From positions 124,001 to 188,000 of the forward strand of contig CANLEQ010000001.1 in the NCBI GenBank assembly GCA_947489705.1: DNA of 64,000 nucleotides. Direction: 5' to 3'. The stretch's first letter is position 1; every line of letters begins with the position of its first letter. The DNA is from an uncultured Paracoccaceae bacterium. GTDB taxonomy: Bacteria > Pseudomonadota > Alphaproteobacteria > Rhodobacterales > Rhodobacteraceae. Below the pieces are notes generated by a model. It searched no databases and was not told the origin of the DNA. It saw nothing but the letters and a program-made list of their open reading frames with translations. Made by a program: the position numbers and the translations under genes. Shown here in pieces: positions 1 to 8,824 of this stretch.

Positions 1-1
1 C

Positions 2-655
2 CTCTACGGACCGAACGAGGTCGTCGGCTCCAACTTCTGGTTCGTGAACGTGCTGGTGCAGGCCCTGCTCCTGCTCGCGGCCGGATTGGCTTTGCCGCCC
101 GTCCGGCGCGCGATGCGTCAGCGGCCCTTCGAATGCGCCTGCTTGGCTGTCTGCGGAAGCGTCTTGATCCGCTACGCCAGCGGTGCGGTTTGGGATACAA
201 GTGAGCTTTACAATCGTGTCGTCCAGCAGAAGCTCTGGCTCTTCTCCCTGGGCTGGTGCCTCGCGCAAGCCGCCACGTGGCCGCAGAAGGCCGTCGCTAC
301 AGCGCTGGCACTTAGCGCGCTCGGGCTCGAAATAGTCATGTATGGTGCGCTCCAGCCCCTTACGGCCGCCGCCTTCGCTGTGATCCTCGCGGTTCCGCGC
401 GTTCCCGTGCCCGCGATCGCCGCCACGACCATCACCCGCGTGGCGGCCGCCTCGCTCTTCATCTACATCACCCATCTCCAGTTCCGGACGGTGACGGACC
501 GTCTGCCCGGCCCGCTCAATGCGGACCTCGCAGCCTTCGCGATCGCGATCGCCGGAGGGGTCGCGATCCATCTTCTCTGGGACCGGCTAACGCGGTTCGC
601 GCGACGGCTGACCACGGGACGCAAGCGGTCCTTCTATACGCGCGGCCACCCCTGA
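2..655 (+). CDS. Membrane acyltransferase-like protein, C-terminal part
   Basis: The reading frame is already open at the left edge and runs to TGA at 653-655, so only the C-terminal 217 or so residues are present. They are very hydrophobic, with about six predicted membrane segments. The late segment containing LFIYITHLQF, followed by a last helix and a basic tail, resembles the end of acyltransferase-3-type integral membrane proteins, which acylate sugars or small molecules at the inner membrane. The catalytic N-terminal part lies outside the window, so the assignment is tentative. The gene converges on the MarR gene with only 6 bases between the two stops. Confidence 0.5.
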   Translation, partial: LYGPNEVVGSNFWFVNVLVQALLLLAAGLALPPVRRAMRQRPFECACLAVCGSVLIRYASGAVWDTSELYNRVVQQKLWLFSLGWCLAQAATWPQKAVATALALSALGLEIVMYGALQPLTAAAFAVILAVPRVPVPAIAATTITRVAAASLFIYITHLQFRTVTDRLPGPLNADLAAFAIAIAGGVAIHLLWDRLTRFARRLTTGRKRSFYTRGHP

Positions 656-661
656 CGTCGG

Positions 662-1198
662 TCAGCTTTCGGGCTCGCGGCCCTCGCTCCAGCGGCTGAA
701 GCGGTCGAATAGGGGAATGAAGGTCTCGATCTCGTCGCGGCTCCAGCTGGACAGGAAATCGCCGAGCGTCGCCACCTTGTAGGCACGCACCTCGAGGGCC
801 GCATTCCGGCCTTCGTCGGTCAGTTCCACGATGGTGCGGCGCGCATCGCGCTGGCTGACGGCGCGGCGCACATGGCCGGAGGAGATGAGGTCGGTGATGA
901 GGCGGCTGGCCCGGGACGGATCGATCTGAAGCCGGGCGGCGATCGTGCCAACCATCGTCTCACTGTCGTCGGGCTGATCGAATTCAGCCGGGGATGCCTC
1001 GATGGCCGACAGCACGTCGAGCTTGGGGACATCGAGGTCCAGCCCGAGATCCTCGATCGCGCGCTGCTCCAGCCGGCGCTTCATCGCGCGGCGGCGCCAT
1101 CGCTGCATCGTCGCTTCGAGTTGCAGCGCCGCGTCGGCGGCGGCGCCGTCCAGCCCGCCTTGCGCCATCCGGCGCCTCACCTCGTGGTCATGACCCAT
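662..1198 (-). CDS. MarR-family transcriptional regulator
   Basis: A 178-residue protein with the MarR winged-helix layout: a helical N-terminal dimerisation region, a recognition-helix region around residues 85-115 (DPSRASRLITDLISSGHVRR), then the wing with the DARRTIVELTDEG signature. MarR proteins usually repress a neighbouring exporter and release DNA on binding a small phenolic or drug ligand. It is divergent from an MFS exporter across a 129-base gap that holds a promoter-like and operator-like sequence, so it probably controls that exporter and itself. A GGGAAGGG ribosome binding site lies about 8 bases before ATG 1198. The N-terminal extension of about 40 residues is longer than in many MarR proteins. 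Confidence 0.85.
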   Translation of the reverse strand: MGHDHEVRRRMAQGGLDGAAADAALQLEATMQRWRRRAMKRRLEQRAIEDLGLDLDVPKLDVLSAIEASPAEFDQPDDSETMVGTIAARLQIDPSRASRLITDLISSGHVRRAVSQRDARRTIVELTDEGRNAALEVRAYKVATLGDFLSSWSRDEIETFIPLFDRFSRWSEGREPES

Positions 1199-1234
1199 GG
1201 ACGCACCCTTCCCGACAATGCGAATTACATGCTG

Positions 1235-1271
1235 TTGACATGTATATGATGAAAGCAGATATATGGTGCAA
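1235..1271. promoter_or_regulatory. Putative promoter and MarR operator between marR and the MFS exporter
   Basis: An AT-rich island in GC-rich surroundings. TTGACA at 1235-1240 is a perfect -35 hexamer, with AT-rich candidates for a -10 element around 1257-1265. The block is an imperfect inverted repeat in which each arm reads TTG-N5-TATAT (1235-1247 and the reverse complement of 1259-1271). This is the kind of site a MarR dimer would cover while blocking the promoter. The link to this MarR protein is inferred from position only. Confidence 0.45.
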
Positions 1272-1327
1272 TCCTGAAATTACCGCGCGCGTGTATCCTG
1301 CCGCGGGCGTCCGTCCGGAATGTCGCC

Positions 1328-2842
1328 GTGTCATCACTTACCCTCAAAGCTCCGATAACCGAGACGGGCGACCAGCCCGTCCGCCTGATCCTCGCCGCCG
1401 TGGCCACCGTTCTCTTCGCCGCGTCGCTCGGCCAGACCGTCGTGTCGACCGCGATGCCGGCGATCGTCGGCGATCTCGACGCGATGGACCATATCACCTG
1501 GGTGATCACCGCCTACCTGCTCGCATCGACGGTCAGCGCGCCGATCTCCGGCAAGCTCGGGGATCTCTACGGCCGCAAGATCGTGCTCCAATGCGGGATC
1601 ATGGTCTTCATGGCGGGCTCCATCGTGGCGGGCCTGGCGTGGAACATGGGCCTTCTGGTCGCCGGGCGCGCGCTCCAGGGCCTCGGGGCCGGCGGTCTGA
1701 TCGTGGTCTCGATGGCCGTGGTCGCCGATGTGCTTCCCTCCCGGGACCGCGGCAAGGCGCAGGGCATCATGGGGTCGGTCTTCGGAATTTCGACCGTGAT
1801 CGGCCCCCTGCTCGGCGGGTTCATCGTCCAGAAGTTCAACTGGCACTGGATCTTCTTCGTCAACATCCCCGTGGGGGTCATGGCCCTCATCGTGCTGGGG
1901 CTCGTCCTGCGGCCTCAGAAGGTGCGGGCGACGCCGTCCATCGACTATCTCGGCGCGGCCCTGCTGGCGGCGTTCCTGTCTTCGGCGGTGCTGCTGTCGA
2001 ATCTCGGCGGGGCGACATATGCCTGGGGCTCGGCGCCGACGCTGGCGCTGGGGGCGTGCGCCTGCATCGCGCTTCTGGCCTTCGTGGCCGTCGAGGCACG
2101 CGCGACCGAGCCGCTTTTGCCGCTGCCGCTTTTTCGCATCAACAATTTCGTCGTGATGAACTCGGTGGGGTTCATGGTGGGCACCACGATGTTCGGCGCG
2201 ATCACCTTCCTGCCGCTGTTCCTGCAGGTGGTCAAAGGCGCGTCGCCGACGGCGTCCGGACTGTTCCTGCTGCCGATGATGGCAGGACTGATCGGAAGCT
2301 CCTTCGCCGCCGGGCGGCGCATGACGCGCACCGGACGTTACAAGATGCTGCCCGTCGCATCGACGGGCGCGCTGGTGGCGGGGATGCTGCTTCTCTCGAC
2401 GCTGACTTCCGCGACGCCGCTCTGGCAGGTGGCCGTCTTCATGTTCGTCACCGGCATCGGCATCGGCCCGGTGATCAGCGTCGGCGTCGCCGCGATCCAG
2501 AACGCCGTGCCGGTCCATTCGCTGGGCGTCGGAACGGCCAGCGCCAACATGTTCCGGCTGATCGGCGGCTCGATCGGCACCTCGGCGTTCGGCGCCATGT
2601 TCTCCGCCGGCATGGCCTCGGCATTGCCAGACGGCGCCGAGGCGGGATTCGGCGCCCTCGACGCGAGCTCGGTCGCGCAAATGCCGCCACAGGCCCAGGA
2701 TGCGGTTCTCGACGCGTTCTCGCAAGCCTTGCACCCCGTTTTCCTGGCCGCCGCCGCGCTGGCCCTCGCGGCCTGCCTGCTGTCGCTCCTGGTGATCGAA
2801 CGACCGCTGGCAACGACCTTGCCGACGCGCCCCGACCGATGA
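1328..2842 (+). CDS. MFS transporter, DHA2 (EmrB/QacA) drug exporter type
   Basis: A 504-residue transporter with about 14 predicted membrane helices, the number typical of the DHA2 proton-drug antiporters. The motif-A loop GKLGDLYGRK is present after helix 2, and the motif-C-like stretch MGSVFGISTVIGPLLGG lies in helix 5. It would expel a toxic small molecule across the inner membrane using the proton gradient. The start is GTG at 1328, preceded by the marR/MFS operator region. No membrane-fusion partner is adjacent, so it probably works alone. The substrate cannot be told from sequence. Confidence 0.88.
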   Translation: MSSLTLKAPITETGDQPVRLILAAVATVLFAASLGQTVVSTAMPAIVGDLDAMDHITWVITAYLLASTVSAPISGKLGDLYGRKIVLQCGIMVFMAGSIVAGLAWNMGLLVAGRALQGLGAGGLIVVSMAVVADVLPSRDRGKAQGIMGSVFGISTVIGPLLGGFIVQKFNWHWIFFVNIPVGVMALIVLGLVLRPQKVRATPSIDYLGAALLAAFLSSAVLLSNLGGATYAWGSAPTLALGACACIALLAFVAVEARATEPLLPLPLFRINNFVVMNSVGFMVGTTMFGAITFLPLFLQVVKGASPTASGLFLLPMMAGLIGSSFAAGRRMTRTGRYKMLPVASTGALVAGMLLLSTLTSATPLWQVAVFMFVTGIGIGPVISVGVAAIQNAVPVHSLGVGTASANMFRLIGGSIGTSAFGAMFSAGMASALPDGAEAGFGALDASSVAQMPPQAQDAVLDAFSQALHPVFLAAAALALAACLLSLLVIERPLATTLPTRPDR

Positions 2843-3009
2843 TCGCCACGCATGGAGGATGCGCCACGGGCGCGTCGCGCAAGGCAGAGGGTTCCGCCGC
2901 CGCGTCTCGCTGCACCACGTAGAGGGGCACACGGTATCGCCTCCGGATTGCATGGCCGACGGGGAGTGCCTAGACCACGCGTCACCCGTGCCGAAACAAG
3001 AGCCGTGCC

Positions 3010-3603
3010 ATGAGCCGTTTCGCCTTTCAGGATGCCATCTCCGGCCTCGGGGCGGTCGCGCTGGCGCGCCGTCTGGTCGGGGCGAGCCTGCTCGTGCGCG
3101 GGGCGGGCGGCATTGTCACCGAAACGGAAGCCTACACGCGCGACGACGCGGCTTCGCACAGTTTTCGGGGGCCCTCACGTCGAAACGCCGCCATGTTCGG
3201 GCCGTCCGGACATGCCTATGTCTACCGCTCGTACGGCATCCATCTCTGCCTCAACGTGGTCGCGCAGCCGGGCGAAGCGGTGCTGATCCGCGCCCTCGCC
3301 CCCCGGACCGGCCTGGACGTCATGCGCATGCGACGCGGGCCCGGGCCGCTCTGCGCCGGGCCGGGTCGGTTGGCACAGGCCCTCGGGATCCGTCCCGAAG
3401 ACGACGGTGCGCCCTTCGACGGGGGCGATCTGTCCATCACCCTGACATCCACGATGCCCGAACTGCTCGTGGGCCCCCGCATCGGCATCAGCAAGGCGCA
3501 GGATCTGCCCTGGCGCTTCGGACTTGCTAGAGCGGAGTGTTTCAGCCGCCCCTTCCCGCGATCCGCGGTGGCGCCGTCGCCGGGCTCGAGCACGCAGATG
3601 TGA
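3010..3603 (+). CDS. mpg: DNA-3-methyladenine glycosylase (AAG/MPG family)
   Basis: A 197-residue protein of the AAG/MPG fold, which excises 3-methyladenine, hypoxanthine and other alkylated bases to start base excision repair. Family features seen are the N-terminal VARxLVG-like helix, the catalytic stretch GIVTETEAYTRDDAASHSF with the general-base glutamate, the DNA-intercalating region AYVYRSYGIHLCLNV, and the conserved RRGPGPLCAGPGRLAQALGI segment. The length is normal for bacterial members. The 167-base gap before it contains only weak secondary structure and no further gene. Confidence 0.93.
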   Translation: MSRFAFQDAISGLGAVALARRLVGASLLVRGAGGIVTETEAYTRDDAASHSFRGPSRRNAAMFGPSGHAYVYRSYGIHLCLNVVAQPGEAVLIRALAPRTGLDVMRMRRGPGPLCAGPGRLAQALGIRPEDDGAPFDGGDLSITLTSTMPELLVGPRIGISKAQDLPWRFGLARAECFSRPFPRSAVAPSPGSSTQM

Positions 3604-3722
3604 GGCAAGTCGTCTTGGCGTCCGGGGTGAAATGCACCACCACCGGCATGGACCTTTCCGCCGCGCGGGCACCAGTCGACATTCCCTTCGGCGGTCGGAA
3701 CCACGAGAGGGGAGTGCGCCAC

Positions 3723-4484
3723 GTGCAGACGAGACGGACCGTGATCCTCGGCGGGGCGGCGGCGATCGCGGCGATCCCGACCTTCGGGTATCTGCGGCGC
3801 CAGTTCGCACCCCTTCCCGAATTCGAGGCGATCGCCGATCCCGCGGGATTTCGCCGCCTTCCCACGGGGCCGGTATCGACGGCCGGCACGCAATGGATCG
3901 GCCTCGACACGGCGTCCGACCGGACGGTCCCACGGCTGGAGATGGAGGCCGTTCGAACCGATCCCTGCGCCGCGCTCCATGATGCCGGCGGCATCGCGGG
4001 TGGCACGGTACCGATTGCGTCCTTCTCGGATTATTACTGTACCTTTTGCCGCGTCCAGACCGCGCGTCTGGCCGATCTGCAGCGCGAGATGGGCGATGAC
4101 CTTGCGATAACCTGGCACGAATTGCCCTTGCTGGGGCCAAGCTCGGATCTCGCCGCGCGGGCGGCTCTCGCGGCAAGGCGTCAGGGTGCCTATATCGGCT
4201 TTCACGAGCGGCTTCTCTCAAGCCCGTTTCAGGCCACGCCGGCATATCTTTCCGCGCTTTCCGAGGATCTCGGGGTGGACCATGACAGGCTCATCGCCGA
4301 CATGGAGAGCGACGCGGTGAGAACGGAGCTGGGGAGAAGCGCGGCGATCGCGGATCTTTTCGGGTTCGTCGGCACGCCCGCGATGGTAGTGGGGCGAACG
4401 GTGATCAGCGGCCGTGTGCCGGAGGGGACCTTGCGCAAGGTGATCGCGCTCGAACGCGCCGAAGGATGGAAAGAGGCATGCTGA
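3723..4484 (+). CDS. DsbA-family periplasmic thiol-disulfide protein
   Basis: The mature protein is a DsbA-like thioredoxin fold with the active-site motif C-T-F-C within SDYYCTFCRV and the cis-Pro loop VGTPAMVV near the C-terminus. The N-terminus (MQTRRTVILGG followed by a hydrophobic stretch) is an export signal; the paired arginines would even allow Tat export. I start it at GTG 3723 because GAGAGGGGAG lies 8 bases upstream and the signal begins there, although the frame is open back to 3537. It overlaps the next gene, an ScsB/DsbD-like reductase, by 7 bases, so the two are probably translationally coupled and form an electron-donor and acceptor pair. Confidence 0.82.
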   Translation: MQTRRTVILGGAAAIAAIPTFGYLRRQFAPLPEFEAIADPAGFRRLPTGPVSTAGTQWIGLDTASDRTVPRLEMEAVRTDPCAALHDAGGIAGGTVPIASFSDYYCTFCRVQTARLADLQREMGDDLAITWHELPLLGPSSDLAARAALAARRQGAYIGFHERLLSSPFQATPAYLSALSEDLGVDHDRLIADMESDAVRTELGRSAAIADLFGFVGTPAMVVGRTVISGRVPEGTLRKVIALERAEGWKEAC

Positions 4485-6589
4485 CGGCTTTGAGACATCT
4501 CGCGATCGGCATCGCTCTCGCCGCCGGCCTGTCGGCTCCGGGGGCGGCCCTCGCCGCGGCGTCGGAACCTTTCGTCTCGCCCGCCGTCACGGCCCGCCTG
4601 ATCTCGGCGGAGAACGGGATCTCGCCCGAAACGCGATCGATCTCGGCCGGGCTCGACATCGAGCTCGGAGAGGGATGGAAGACCTACTGGCGCTCGCCCG
4701 GCGAAGTGGGCCTGCCGCCCGAGGTGAAATGGGACGGGTCCGGCAACGTCGCCGATGTCGCGTTCCATTGGCCCGCACCGGACCGGTTCGCCGCCTTCGG
4801 GATCGAGAATTTCGGCTATCATGACGAAGTCGTCTTTCCGCTGCGGGTCGAGCTCGCAGATGCGGGCGAGCCGGTCGCGCTCGAAGCGCAGGTCGACCTG
4901 CTGGTCTGCTCGGATATCTGCATTCCGCAATCGTTCTCCCTGTCGCTCGACTTGCCGCGGATGAGCGGCATCGACCAGCCCTCGGCCGATCGGATCGCCC
5001 TCTTCTCGGCGCGGGTTCCCGACGACGCGACGGACGGGACGGTCGCCTCGGCAGAGGCGCATCTCGATACCGACGGGGAGGCGCTGACCCTGCGGATCGC
5101 GCGTGCCACTCCTTTCTCCGACCCGGATGTCTTTCCCGAGCTGGGCGACGGGGCGGCCCTGGGAGAGCCCGAGATCCGGCTGGGCGACGAGGGCAGGACC
5201 CTCTGGGCCCGCTTTCCGGTGCGCGCCGGCGTGACCGAGGCGCTTGCCGCGCCGCGTGTCACCGTGACGGAGAGCGGCGACCGCGCCATAGCGCTCTCGC
5301 CCGACATGGTCCGCGCGGCCCCCGAACCGCCTTTCGCCGCAAGCGCGCCGAGAGGCAATGACACGTTGGTCTCGATCGCGCTGGTCGCGTTTTTCGGCGG
5401 CCTGATCCTGAACGTCATGCCCTGCGTCCTGCCGGTCCTGTCGATCAAGCTGTCCTCCGCCATGAAGGGTCGGTCGCGCGACCGGATGGCGGTGCGACGC
5501 GGCTTTCTCGCCGCGGCGGCCGGCGTCATGACCTTCATGTGGGGCCTCGCCGCGATCCTCTTCGCCCTGCAACAGGCCGGGGCGATCGTCGGCTGGGGCC
5601 TGCAATTCCAGAATCCGGTCTTCCTCGCCCTCATGTTCGTCATCCTCTGCGGGTTCGCCGCCAACATGATGGGGGCGTTCGAGGTGACCCTGCCGTCGTC
5701 GTGGCAGACGCGGCTCGCCAGCGCCGGCGGGCGCGCGGGCTATGCCGCCGATTTCCTGACAGGCATGTTCGGTGCAATCCTCGCCACGCCCTGCTCCGCC
5801 CCGTTCCTGGGCACCGCCGTCGCCTTCGCGCTTGCGGGGAGCGGCGTCGACATCGCCGTGGTGTTCACCGGGCTCGGGCTGGGGCTGGCCATGCCCTATC
5901 TCGCGGTCGCCGCGGCGCCGGGCCTCGTCTCGCGGATGCCCCGGCCGGGCCGCTGGATGATCTGGATGCGCGCCTTTCTGGGCCTGCTGCTTGCGGGAAC
6001 CGCCGTCTGGCTTCTCTGGGTGCTCGGAAGCGTCGCGGGACAGGGCGCCGCGATGAGCGTGGCCGCGCTCGCCTTCTTGCTGGTGATCATGCTCTCGTGG
6101 CCTTCCATGTCACCCGCCCTTCGATGGAGCGGCGTCGCGCTCTTTGCCCTGCTGCCGCTGGTCGCGGCGGGAACGCTCGCCGATACGGAAACCCGCCGTG
6201 CCCCGGCGGACGACGTCATCCCCTGGGTCGCGTTCGACCGGGGCGAGATCGCCCGGCGCGTTTCGCGTGGCGAGGTGGTCTTCGTCGATGTCACCGCCGA
6301 TTGGTGCCTCACCTGCATGGCCAACAAGAAGCTCGTGCTCGAACGCGATCCGGTGCGGTCGGCCCTCGACAGCATCGGGACGGTGCCGATGCAGGCCGAC
6401 TGGACCCGCCCCGACGACGCCATTTCGCGCTATCTCGAAAGCTTCGGCCGCTACGGCATTCCGTTCAACGCCGTCTACGGGCCGGAGGCGCCGGAGGGGC
6501 TGATCCTGTCGGAACTTCTCGACAGTGCCTCCGTGATCGACGCGCTCGACCGGGCGGGCGCGGATCCGAAGGTCGCCGCGTCGCGATAG
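4478..6589 (+). CDS. scsB: ScsB/DsbD-type thiol-disulfide transmembrane reductase
   Basis: A 703-residue three-domain protein. A signal peptide (about 1-25) is followed by a periplasmic domain with WKTYWRSPGEVGLPPE and LLVCSDIC, which are ScsB-type rather than classical DsbD features. The membrane domain carries the CcdA-like cysteines MPCVLP (near residue 315) and ATPCSAPF (near 438). The C-terminal thioredoxin domain has WCLTC near 610. It would pass electrons from cytoplasmic thioredoxin to periplasmic partners, most likely the DsbA-like protein encoded just upstream. ATG 4478 is preferred over 4466 because AAAGAGG precedes it and it overlaps the upstream stop. Confidence 0.87.
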   Translation: MLTALRHLAIGIALAAGLSAPGAALAAASEPFVSPAVTARLISAENGISPETRSISAGLDIELGEGWKTYWRSPGEVGLPPEVKWDGSGNVADVAFHWPAPDRFAAFGIENFGYHDEVVFPLRVELADAGEPVALEAQVDLLVCSDICIPQSFSLSLDLPRMSGIDQPSADRIALFSARVPDDATDGTVASAEAHLDTDGEALTLRIARATPFSDPDVFPELGDGAALGEPEIRLGDEGRTLWARFPVRAGVTEALAAPRVTVTESGDRAIALSPDMVRAAPEPPFAASAPRGNDTLVSIALVAFFGGLILNVMPCVLPVLSIKLSSAMKGRSRDRMAVRRGFLAAAAGVMTFMWGLAAILFALQQAGAIVGWGLQFQNPVFLALMFVILCGFAANMMGAFEVTLPSSWQTRLASAGGRAGYAADFLTGMFGAILATPCSAPFLGTAVAFALAGSGVDIAVVFTGLGLGLAMPYLAVAAAPGLVSRMPRPGRWMIWMRAFLGLLLAGTAVWLLWVLGSVAGQGAAMSVAALAFLLVIMLSWPSMSPALRWSGVALFALLPLVAAGTLADTETRRAPADDVIPWVAFDRGEIARRVSRGEVVFVDVTADWCLTCMANKKLVLERDPVRSALDSIGTVPMQADWTRPDDAISRYLESFGRYGIPFNAVYGPEAPEGLILSELLDSASVIDALDRAGADPKVAASR

Positions 6590-6703
6590 GTCCGCGGGCC
6601 CGGCTCCTGTTGATCCGGGGAAGGCCACGGTCTATCGCTGCGAGGAATGACGCGATCGCAAGGGGACCCTGCGCGGGTCGAGCCACTGGAACGGGAGGCC
6701 GGA

Positions 6704-7588
6704 ATGCGCCAACTCTGCCTGACCGTCGATTGTCCGTCCCGGCGCGGGATCGTTGCGGCGATCGCGACCTTTCTGGCCGATCGGGGATGCAACATCACCG
6801 ACAGCTCCCAGTTCGACGACACGGAGACGGGCCGCTTCTTCATGCGCGTCAGTTTCGTGTCCGAAGAGGGTGAGACACCGGACGCCTTGCGTGACGGGTT
6901 CGCACGGACGGCCACCGCGTTCGGGATGACCTGGCAGCTTCACGACGAGGCCGCGAAGACGAAGGTCGTCATCATGGTCTCGCGCTTCGGGCATTGTCTC
7001 AACGACCTGCTCTATCGGTGGCGGATCGGCGCGCTGCCGATCGACATCGTGGCGGTGATCTCCAACCACATGGATTACCAGAAGGTCGTCGTGAACCACG
7101 ACATCCCGTTCCACTGCATCCGGGTCACGCCCGACAACAAGCCGCAGGCCGAGGCCGCGATCCTGCAGGTCGTCGAGGATACCGGCGCCGACCTGATCGT
7201 GCTGGCGCGCTACATGCAGATCCTCAGCGACGAGATGTGCCGCCGGATGTCGGGACGGATCATCAACATCCACCATTCCTTCCTGCCGAGCTTCAAGGGT
7301 GCGAACCCCTACAAGCAGGCTTTCGAGAAGGGCGTGAAGCTGATCGGGGCGACCTCGCATTACGTGACCTCCGATCTCGACGAGGGGCCGATCATCGAGC
7401 AGGACACGGTGCGCGTCACCCATGCCCAGAGCGCGGCGGATTATGTCGCGCTCGGCCGGGACGTGGAGGCGCAGGTGCTGGCCCGCGCCGTCCATGCCCA
7501 TGTGCATCACCGGGCGTTCCTCAACGGCAGCAAGACGGTCGTCTTTCCGTCCTCGCCCGGCAGCCATTCCTCAGAACGGATGGGCTGA
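6704..7588 (+). CDS. purU: Formyltetrahydrofolate deformylase
   Basis: A 294-residue enzyme that hydrolyses 10-formyltetrahydrofolate to formate and tetrahydrofolate, balancing one-carbon pools and feeding formate to purine synthesis or oxidation. An N-terminal ACT domain (about 1-85, beginning LCLTVDCPSRRGIV) precedes a formyltransferase-type domain with the catalytic region INIHHSFLPSFKG and the conserved aspartate in SDLDEGPIIEQD. The start at ATG 6704 has GGGAGG 5 bases upstream and gives the usual family length, although the frame is open further upstream. Confidence 0.95.
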   Translation: MRQLCLTVDCPSRRGIVAAIATFLADRGCNITDSSQFDDTETGRFFMRVSFVSEEGETPDALRDGFARTATAFGMTWQLHDEAAKTKVVIMVSRFGHCLNDLLYRWRIGALPIDIVAVISNHMDYQKVVVNHDIPFHCIRVTPDNKPQAEAAILQVVEDTGADLIVLARYMQILSDEMCRRMSGRIINIHHSFLPSFKGANPYKQAFEKGVKLIGATSHYVTSDLDEGPIIEQDTVRVTHAQSAADYVALGRDVEAQVLARAVHAHVHHRAFLNGSKTVVFPSSPGSHSSERMG

Positions 7589-7690
7589 CCCGGACCGCCG
7601 CGGCGGCCTACGCGACGTCGCGGGGAACCCGCGGCGGGGGCCGACCCGTTCCGCAACGGACTGACCAGCACATGGAAAAGAGGCTCGCAC

Positions 7691-8698
7691 ATGAAAGCCA
7701 TCAAGATCGAAAACCCCGCGGGGCTCGACAGACTGCGCGTCGTGGATCTTGCGGATCCGGGCGCACCGGGGCACGGCGAGATCCGCGTCCGCATCCACGC
7801 GTCGTCGCTCAACTACCACGATTACGGGATCGTCTCGGGCGCCATGCCGACCGAGGACGGGCGCGTGCCGATGTCGGACGGGGCCGGCATCGTCGAGGCC
7901 GTGGGAGAGGGTGTGACGGAATTTCGTGAAGGAGACAGCGTCGTTTCGTGCTTCTTTCCGCAATGGAGCGACGGACCGCCACCCGTTGCCGACTTTTCCG
8001 GAACGCCCGGCGACGGGGTTGACGGCTATGCCCGCGAGGCCGTACTGCGCCCCGCGAACTGGTTCACGAAGGCGCCGGAAGGTTACAGCCACGAGGAGGC
8101 CGCGACGCTGACCACCGCGGGCCTCACCGCGTGGCGCGCACTGGTCGTCGACGGAGGTCTCAAGGCCGGCGATACGGTCCTCACCCTCGGAACCGGCGGC
8201 GTGTCGATTTTCGCGGTGCAGCTGGCGGTCGCCATGGGCGCGCGGGTCATCGCGACGTCGTCGTCGGACGAAAAGCTGGCGCGGCTGCGCGAGATGGGCG
8301 CCGCGGAGACGATCAACTACAAGGCCGAACCCGAATGGGGCGCGCGTGTGGCCGAGATGACCGGCGGACGCGGCGTCGACCACGTGATCGAGGTGGGGGG
8401 CCCCGGTACCCTGCCCCAGTCAATCGAAGCTTGCAGGATCGGCGGGCATATCGCGCTGATCGGGGTGCTGACGGGGGCCTCGGGCGAGGTGCCGACGGCG
8501 GCCATGATGGCCAGGCATCAGCGCCTGCAAGGTCTGATCGTCGGCAGCCGTGCCATGCAGAAGGATTTCGTGCGCGCGCTCGAGGTGACGGGGATCCGAC
8601 CCCTGATCGACCGCAGCTTCGCGCTCGACGAGATCGCCGATGCCTTCCGTCACGAGGAATCCGGTGCGCATTTCGGAAAGATCGTCCTGACAATGTAA
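7691..8698 (+). CDS. Medium-chain NAD(P)-dependent alcohol dehydrogenase / quinone oxidoreductase-like protein
   Basis: A 335-residue MDR-superfamily protein. The N-terminal GroES-like half is followed by a Rossmann domain with TLGTGGVSIFAVQLA near residues 160-175, then the conserved GGRGVDHVIEVGG and GGHIALIGVL strands. The usual structural-zinc cysteine cluster is absent and the catalytic zinc ligands are not obvious. It may therefore act as a quinone or enoyl reductase rather than a true zinc alcohol dehydrogenase. The substrate is unknown. GGAAAAGAGG precedes ATG 7691. It stands alone between purU and the efflux pair. Confidence 0.85.
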   Translation: MKAIKIENPAGLDRLRVVDLADPGAPGHGEIRVRIHASSLNYHDYGIVSGAMPTEDGRVPMSDGAGIVEAVGEGVTEFREGDSVVSCFFPQWSDGPPPVADFSGTPGDGVDGYAREAVLRPANWFTKAPEGYSHEEAATLTTAGLTAWRALVVDGGLKAGDTVLTLGTGGVSIFAVQLAVAMGARVIATSSSDEKLARLREMGAAETINYKAEPEWGARVAEMTGGRGVDHVIEVGGPGTLPQSIEACRIGGHIALIGVLTGASGEVPTAAMMARHQRLQGLIVGSRAMQKDFVRALEVTGIRPLIDRSFALDEIADAFRHEESGAHFGKIVLTM

Positions 8699-8824
8699 GG
8701 CGCCGCCTGCCACCCGGCACCGCGCGGTCCGCGCGCGGACACGTCCCGGCGACAGCACCTCACTCGCGCGACCGTGTAATATGTCGCGCTTGAAGTGATC
8801 CCCCTTCCCGTTAGGTGGCGCGGG

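Noticed and set aside
1334-2953. A 539-codon open frame opposite the MFS exporter
   Set aside because: It is the antisense shadow of a membrane protein, dominated by Arg, Gly, Asp and His, with no family resemblance.
8700-8790. GC-rich inverted segments after the MDR gene as a terminator
   Set aside because: The pairing (CCGCGCGG / CCGCGCGCGG) is low complexity and ambiguous, and no single convincing hairpin can be drawn.
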